This document shows positions 60,364 through 64,000 of a stretch of DNA of 64,000 nucleotides, one piece after another. The notes below the pieces were generated by a model. That model saw only the letters and a program-made list of their open reading frames with translations. It made no database searches and was not told the origin of the DNA. Each line of letters starts with the position of its first letter. Within the stretch, counting starts at the first letter, position 1. Where the stretch lies: NCBI GenBank assembly GCA_035501495.1, contig DATJWB010000279.1, positions 1 to 64,000 of the forward strand, in the 5' to 3' direction. Position numbers and translations under genes: made by a program. The DNA is from JAIQFL01 sp035501495 (GTDB lineage Bacteria > Acidobacteriota > Terriglobia > Bryobacterales > Bryobacteraceae).

Positions 60364-62103
60364 CTACCTCCCCATCTTCGCTTTCTTTACGATCCCTGCC
60401 CCTTCCTTCACCACTACCAACTGACTGGCCGCGACCCGCTTCAGCATCTCTATCGCGCCGCTCGGCCAGCGAATCTCCAGATCGGCCATCGCCGCCGGCC
60501 CCAATCCAAAATGCAGGCGCGAATCGCTCGCTGAATAATAGCTCGACTGGCTGACCACCTCCTGCGCCTGCATCTTGCCCCCATAGAATGCCGTCACTCG
60601 CGCCCCGATCGCGCCCCGGTTCGATTTCACTCCCTCGAGCTTGACCTTCAGCCAGTGGCCATCCCCAGTCACGTCGTTCCTGAGCAGCGATGGCGGCTCG
60701 TTCAGATTCACGATCAGAATATCCAGATCGCCGTCGTTGTCGAAATCGCCAAAAGCGCATCCGCGGCTGCAATGCGGCTCGGAAATCGCGGGACCGGCCT
60801 GGTCGATCAGTTCCTCGAATCTCCCGTTCCCCAGATTGCGGAACAGCACCCGCGGGGTCTTGAGCGGGTATGCCGCAAGCTTCTCGGCAACCTCCGGATA
60901 AGTACTTCCGGTGACGATGAACAGATCAGGATTGCCGTCGTTATCCAGGTCCACGATCCCGGCTCCCCATCCGACAAATCGCGTCTCTACACCCAACCCG
61001 CTCACCACGCTCACATCGTCGAAGTATTCCTTGCCGTTATTCCGGTACAGAATGCTGGTGTCGTCGGAGAAGTGGGTCTTCAGAATATCCAGGTTGCCGT
61101 CGAGATTGAAATCGCCGATGCCGACGCCCATGCCGGCCTGCTCGTTGCCGTCTTCATTCAGCGCCACCCCGGCTTCCAGGCCGATGTCGGTGAATGTGCC
61201 GTCGCGATTGTTGCGGAGCAGAAAGCTGGGCGTCGAATCGCAGGCCACGTAGATGTCCGGCCAGCCGTCGTTGTTGAAGTCGGCCGCCACTACCGTCATC
61301 ATGTAGCTGCCCTTCGCCTTGAGAATGCCCGATGACGCGCTGACGTCCGTAAATACGCCCTTACCGTTATTGCGATAGAGTGAGCCGGTGCCCGGTGTGA
61401 GGCCACGCGGCCCGCACATCACCGGAACGCCCTTCCATGTACAATTCGAACTGCTGCCGGGCTTGCCCGCGGTTTCGAAATCGAAGTCCAGGTAATTGGC
61501 CACGAAGAGGTCCAGATGCCCGTCCCGGTTGTAATCCAGAAACGAGCATCCCGAACCCCACCTCGTGCCGTCATGGAGCAACCCGGCTTCTTTCGTGACA
61601 TCGGTGAACGTGCCGTCGCCGTTATTCCGGTAGAGCACATTCTGTCCCCAATACGTGACAAACAGATCGTCGAATCCGTCGTTGTTGTAATCGCCCACGG
61701 CCACCGACGACGCCCATCCCGTGCGGCGAAGGCCGGCCCGGTCGGTCACATCCGTAAACGTGCCGTCGCGATTGTTCCTGTAAAGGCGATTCGTCGCATC
61801 CGGCGAACCGGTCAGCCGCGTGCCGCTCAGCACGAAGATGTCCAGCCATCCGTCGTTATCGTAGTCGATCAACGCGGCGCCGCAACCGGTCGCTTCGAGA
61901 ATAAACGTCTTGTGGTCGTCCACGCCCCAAATCACAGGCTCGCGCAACCCCGCCTCTTTCGCGACGTCAGTGAACCGCGCGTGGAATGGCAGCCCGGACG
62001 GTTTGCCTCTGGGCGTTGGTATTACGTTGCGGGTGGATTCGCCCTGTCCGGAGGCGCGCCACGCGCTCAGGAGCAGCAGTTCCAGGCTCCGTCTTCGAGT
62101 CAT
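60364..62103 (-). CDS. CRTAC1-type FG-GAP/ASPIC-UnbV protein 3
   Basis: A 579-residue protein from ATG 62103, in-frame residues further upstream being a shadow of GH92. A short signal (RRRSLELLLLSAWRASGQ) is followed by FG-GAP blades with Ca-binding loops (LIDYDNDGWLDIFVLS, FLDYNRDGHLDLFVAN) and an UnbV end (AIGARVTAFYGGKMQAQEVV, then LHFGLGPAAMADL). The ATG overlaps the GH92 stop by one base (TAATG), so it is translated with the mannosidase. It is convergent with CRTAC1 protein 2. Confidence 0.88.
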   Translation of the reverse strand: MTRRRSLELLLLSAWRASGQGESTRNVIPTPRGKPSGLPFHARFTDVAKEAGLREPVIWGVDDHKTFILEATGCGAALIDYDNDGWLDIFVLSGTRLTGSPDATNRLYRNNRDGTFTDVTDRAGLRRTGWASSVAVGDYNNDGFDDLFVTYWGQNVLYRNNGDGTFTDVTKEAGLLHDGTRWGSGCSFLDYNRDGHLDLFVANYLDFDFETAGKPGSSSNCTWKGVPVMCGPRGLTPGTGSLYRNNGKGVFTDVSASSGILKAKGSYMMTVVAADFNNDGWPDIYVACDSTPSFLLRNNRDGTFTDIGLEAGVALNEDGNEQAGMGVGIGDFNLDGNLDILKTHFSDDTSILYRNNGKEYFDDVSVVSGLGVETRFVGWGAGIVDLDNDGNPDLFIVTGSTYPEVAEKLAAYPLKTPRVLFRNLGNGRFEELIDQAGPAISEPHCSRGCAFGDFDNDGDLDILIVNLNEPPSLLRNDVTGDGHWLKVKLEGVKSNRGAIGARVTAFYGGKMQAQEVVSQSSYYSASDSRLHFGLGPAAMADLEIRWPSGAIEMLKRVAASQLVVVKEGAGIVKKAKMGR

Positions 62104-64000
62104 TACGGAGTCATCGACGGTGGAGCAGCGCTCGGGTCGGCGCCCCATGCCTTGTTCGGTGCCGGCCCCATGTTGAAAACGATTCGGCCCCCGTTGACGA
62201 TATCCGTGTGGCTGAACCACGGCTTGTTCAGCGGCTGGCCGTTCAGGGTCGCCGACTGAATGTAGAGATTCTTCCCGGAGTTGTTGTTGGCGACGATGGT
62301 CAGGTTTTTGCCATTGCCCAGATGAATTACCGCCTCGTCGAAGATCGGGCTGCCGATGATGTATTCCGGGCGCGCCGGGTCCACCGGATAGAATCCCAGC
62401 GCGCTCATCACGTACCAGGAAGACGTGGCGCCCTGGTCGTCCATGCCGGGAAACGCAAGCCCGTACTGGTCGCTGCCGTACATCTCGTTCAGGATGCGCC
62501 GCGCCAGTTCCTGCGTCTTCCAGGGCTGGCCGGCCCAGTCGTAGTAATACGCGGTCTGCTGGTCCGGCTGGTTGCCCTGAACATACTGCCCGATCATGCC
62601 CGTGCAATCGCGGCAAATGCCATGGGGATTGTAGGGCGTGGTGAAGAACTCGTCCAGCTTCGCCGCGAACTTCTCGCGCCCGCCCAGCAGGTTCATCAGC
62701 CCCTTGACGTCGTGCGGCACCAGCCACAGCGTGGACCACCCCGACGCTTCCTTCATCATGAAGTTGTAATAAGGCTCGCGCGGGTCGAACGGCGAGATCC
62801 AGTTGCCGTCGGCGGTTTTGCCCCGCATGAACCCGACCGAGGGATCGAACACGTTCTGGTAATTGTGGGCGCGCTTGAGGAACATCTGGTAGTCGTCCTC
62901 CTTGCCCAGTTTCCTGGCATAAGTGGCCAGGCAGTAGTCGTCCCAACTGTATTCCAGTGTCTTGGCGACCCCGGCATTTCCGGCAGCATAGGGAGGGCTG
63001 GGATCGCGGTCGGGGATAAAGTCGGACACCCAGCCTTTTTGCAGATATTCCTCGAGGTTGCGGCGCGGCCCCTGGATGTCCGTCGCGTTCTTGCGAAGGT
63101 ACTCGTAGGTGCCCTCCCAGTCGAACTTCAGCCCGCGCTGCCAGTCTCCCAGGTACATCAATACAGCGTGATCTCCGTGGAACGAAACCCCCATGTAGCC
63201 GGTCTCTTTCGCCATGTCGAGCTGCGAGCGGAGGATGTCCACCTTGGTATCCGGCTCCAGCAGGGTCAGCAGCACGATCTGATTGCGCCCGGTATCCCAG
63301 AACGGCACCTGTCCGTAGCGGTCGTATTCGGCGGTCTTGACCTTGCCGTCCAGCCCGGTGAACGTCTCACCCTTCCTGGCCACCAGCCGGGGGCTGGCCA
63401 GCGAGTGGAGCAGGTTCGAGTAAAACAGCATTCTCTGCTTCCCGGTCCCACCCTTCACCTCGATCTGATTCAACTTATGCGCCCAGGCACTTTCCGCCTG
63501 CGTTCGAACCTGGTCGAAGTTCCAGCCAGGATCTTCCGCCGCGAGCCGCTTCTCGGCCGCGTCGTAACTCTCGCCGGAGGACACTTTCACCAGGACCTGC
63601 TCGCCCTGAGTCGTGGCGAATCGCAAATATGCGCCGGCATAAGGTCCGGACACGGACCGGCCTCCCGGAGTCACATTGCTGTTGCCCAGCATGGACCCTC
63701 TTCCGGGCGCGGCGCCCTGTGCGGGCGGAACCTGGCGGAACACTCCATACGACTCGAAGGGCTTGGAGAACTCGGCGACATAGAACGAAGCGCCTCCGCC
63801 GAAGTTGTTCCCGCCCCGCGCGCCCCGTCCCCCGCCGCCGGTGCGGTGGCCGTGTATGGTGCGGTCGCCGACGATCTCGACTTCGCCGCCGATCCGTCCG
63901 AGATCGAGTACCACGTGTGCGCGGTCGCTTGCCGGAAAGGTAAGCCGGAAGATGCCGGTCCACGTGGTGGCGGTCATTTCCACCTTGGTGTTGTAGTCGT
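62103..64000 (-). CDS. GH92 alpha-mannosidase, 5' end beyond the window
   Basis: The frame is open to the last base of the window, where it reads DYNTKVEMTATTW, so the N-terminal part lies outside. GH92 catalytic features follow: QVPFWDTGRNQIVLLTLLEP, then FHGDHAVLMYLGDW, KTLEYSWDDYCLATYARKLG, and a C-terminal YGLAFPGMDDQGATSSWYVM, near the Ca-dependent active site. Exo-acting alpha-1,2/1,3-mannosidases of this family trim fungal or N-linked glycans. A Gly-rich loop (GGGGRGARGGNNFGGG) sits near the N-terminal part. The third CRTAC1 gene overlaps its stop by one base. Confidence 0.93.
   Translation of the reverse strand, partial: DYNTKVEMTATTWTGIFRLTFPASDRAHVVLDLGRIGGEVEIVGDRTIHGHRTGGGGRGARGGNNFGGGASFYVAEFSKPFESYGVFRQVPPAQGAAPGRGSMLGNSNVTPGGRSVSGPYAGAYLRFATTQGEQVLVKVSSGESYDAAEKRLAAEDPGWNFDQVRTQAESAWAHKLNQIEVKGGTGKQRMLFYSNLLHSLASPRLVARKGETFTGLDGKVKTAEYDRYGQVPFWDTGRNQIVLLTLLEPDTKVDILRSQLDMAKETGYMGVSFHGDHAVLMYLGDWQRGLKFDWEGTYEYLRKNATDIQGPRRNLEEYLQKGWVSDFIPDRDPSPPYAAGNAGVAKTLEYSWDDYCLATYARKLGKEDDYQMFLKRAHNYQNVFDPSVGFMRGKTADGNWISPFDPREPYYNFMMKEASGWSTLWLVPHDVKGLMNLLGGREKFAAKLDEFFTTPYNPHGICRDCTGMIGQYVQGNQPDQQTAYYYDWAGQPWKTQELARRILNEMYGSDQYGLAFPGMDDQGATSSWYVMSALGFYPVDPARPEYIIGSPIFDEAVIHLGNGKNLTIVANNNSGKNLYIQSATLNGQPLNKPWFSHTDIVNGGRIVFNMGPAPNKAWGADPSAAPPSMTP

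Overview
The window reads as a piece of an Acidobacteriota chromosome, most like the Bryobacterales / 'Candidatus Solibacter' group. This is inferred from gene content, not from a marker gene: a CarboxypepD_reg/TonB-type outer-membrane protein, a DUF1549/DUF1553 plus DUF1501 pair, three CRTAC1 (FG-GAP/ASPIC-UnbV) proteins, many secreted serine hydrolases and glycoside hydrolases, and uniformly GC-rich DNA with strong GC3. I see no rRNA, tRNA, CRISPR array, phage or intact insertion sequence.

Layout. 1-7.1 kb: a transposase tail, two secreted proteins (one DUF1080), a NUDIX/small-protein pair, an Hsp70-like protein, then a degraded locus where an ISAzo13-like transposase tail abuts a broken secreted gene. 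7.1-12.1 kb: MBL-fold hydrolase, GH27 alpha-galactosidase, a PilZ-J-domain fusion, and a TIM-barrel isomerase whose C-terminus has been replaced by an oxidoreductase tail. 12.2-14.3 kb: an ImuA/ImuB-like mutagenesis pair, with a dispersed repeat and a G-quadruplex tract inside the imuA C-terminal region. 14.3-23.8 kb: a serine hydrolase, then a co-directional run TPR protein - yvcK - glmU - glgP - TMTC-like membrane TPR protein (UDP-GlcNAc and glycogen metabolism plus envelope). 23.9-32.4 kb: a nutrient-acquisition set of TonB-type receptor, serine hydrolase, PSD1-type DUF1549/1553 protein and DUF1501 Tat protein. 32.4-37.5 kb: CE15 esterase/SGNH hydrolase pair, DUF427 protein, and an FAD oxidoreductase with a C-terminal SLH region. 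37.6-42.2 kb: zinc-ribbon membrane protein, secreted proteins, ECF sigma/anti-sigma pair, OsmC, TIGR01777 epimerase. 42.3-48.1 kb: large Tat-exported protein, glycosyltransferase, a short terminator-ended transcription unit, truncated hemoglobin, a frameshifted DUF1905 gene, a GNAT enzyme. 48.2-55 kb: Tricorn-like protease, then an overlapping trio VOC - degenerate enolase-superfamily protein - galactonate dehydratase-like enzyme. 55.2-64 kb: TPR protein, three CRTAC1 proteins, and a GH92 mannosidase running off the window end.

Taken together, the genes suggest a soil polysaccharide degrader: outer-membrane uptake, esterases and glycosidases acting on plant or fungal glycans, sugar-acid catabolism and glycogen turnover. 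A roughly 60-bp palindromic repeat recurs at least six times, usually directly at gene ends. The most unusual single features are the isomerase/oxidoreductase chimera, the PilZ-J fusion, Arg/Gly-rich inserts shared by unrelated secreted enzymes, and the degenerate enolase in the VOC/dehydratase operon.
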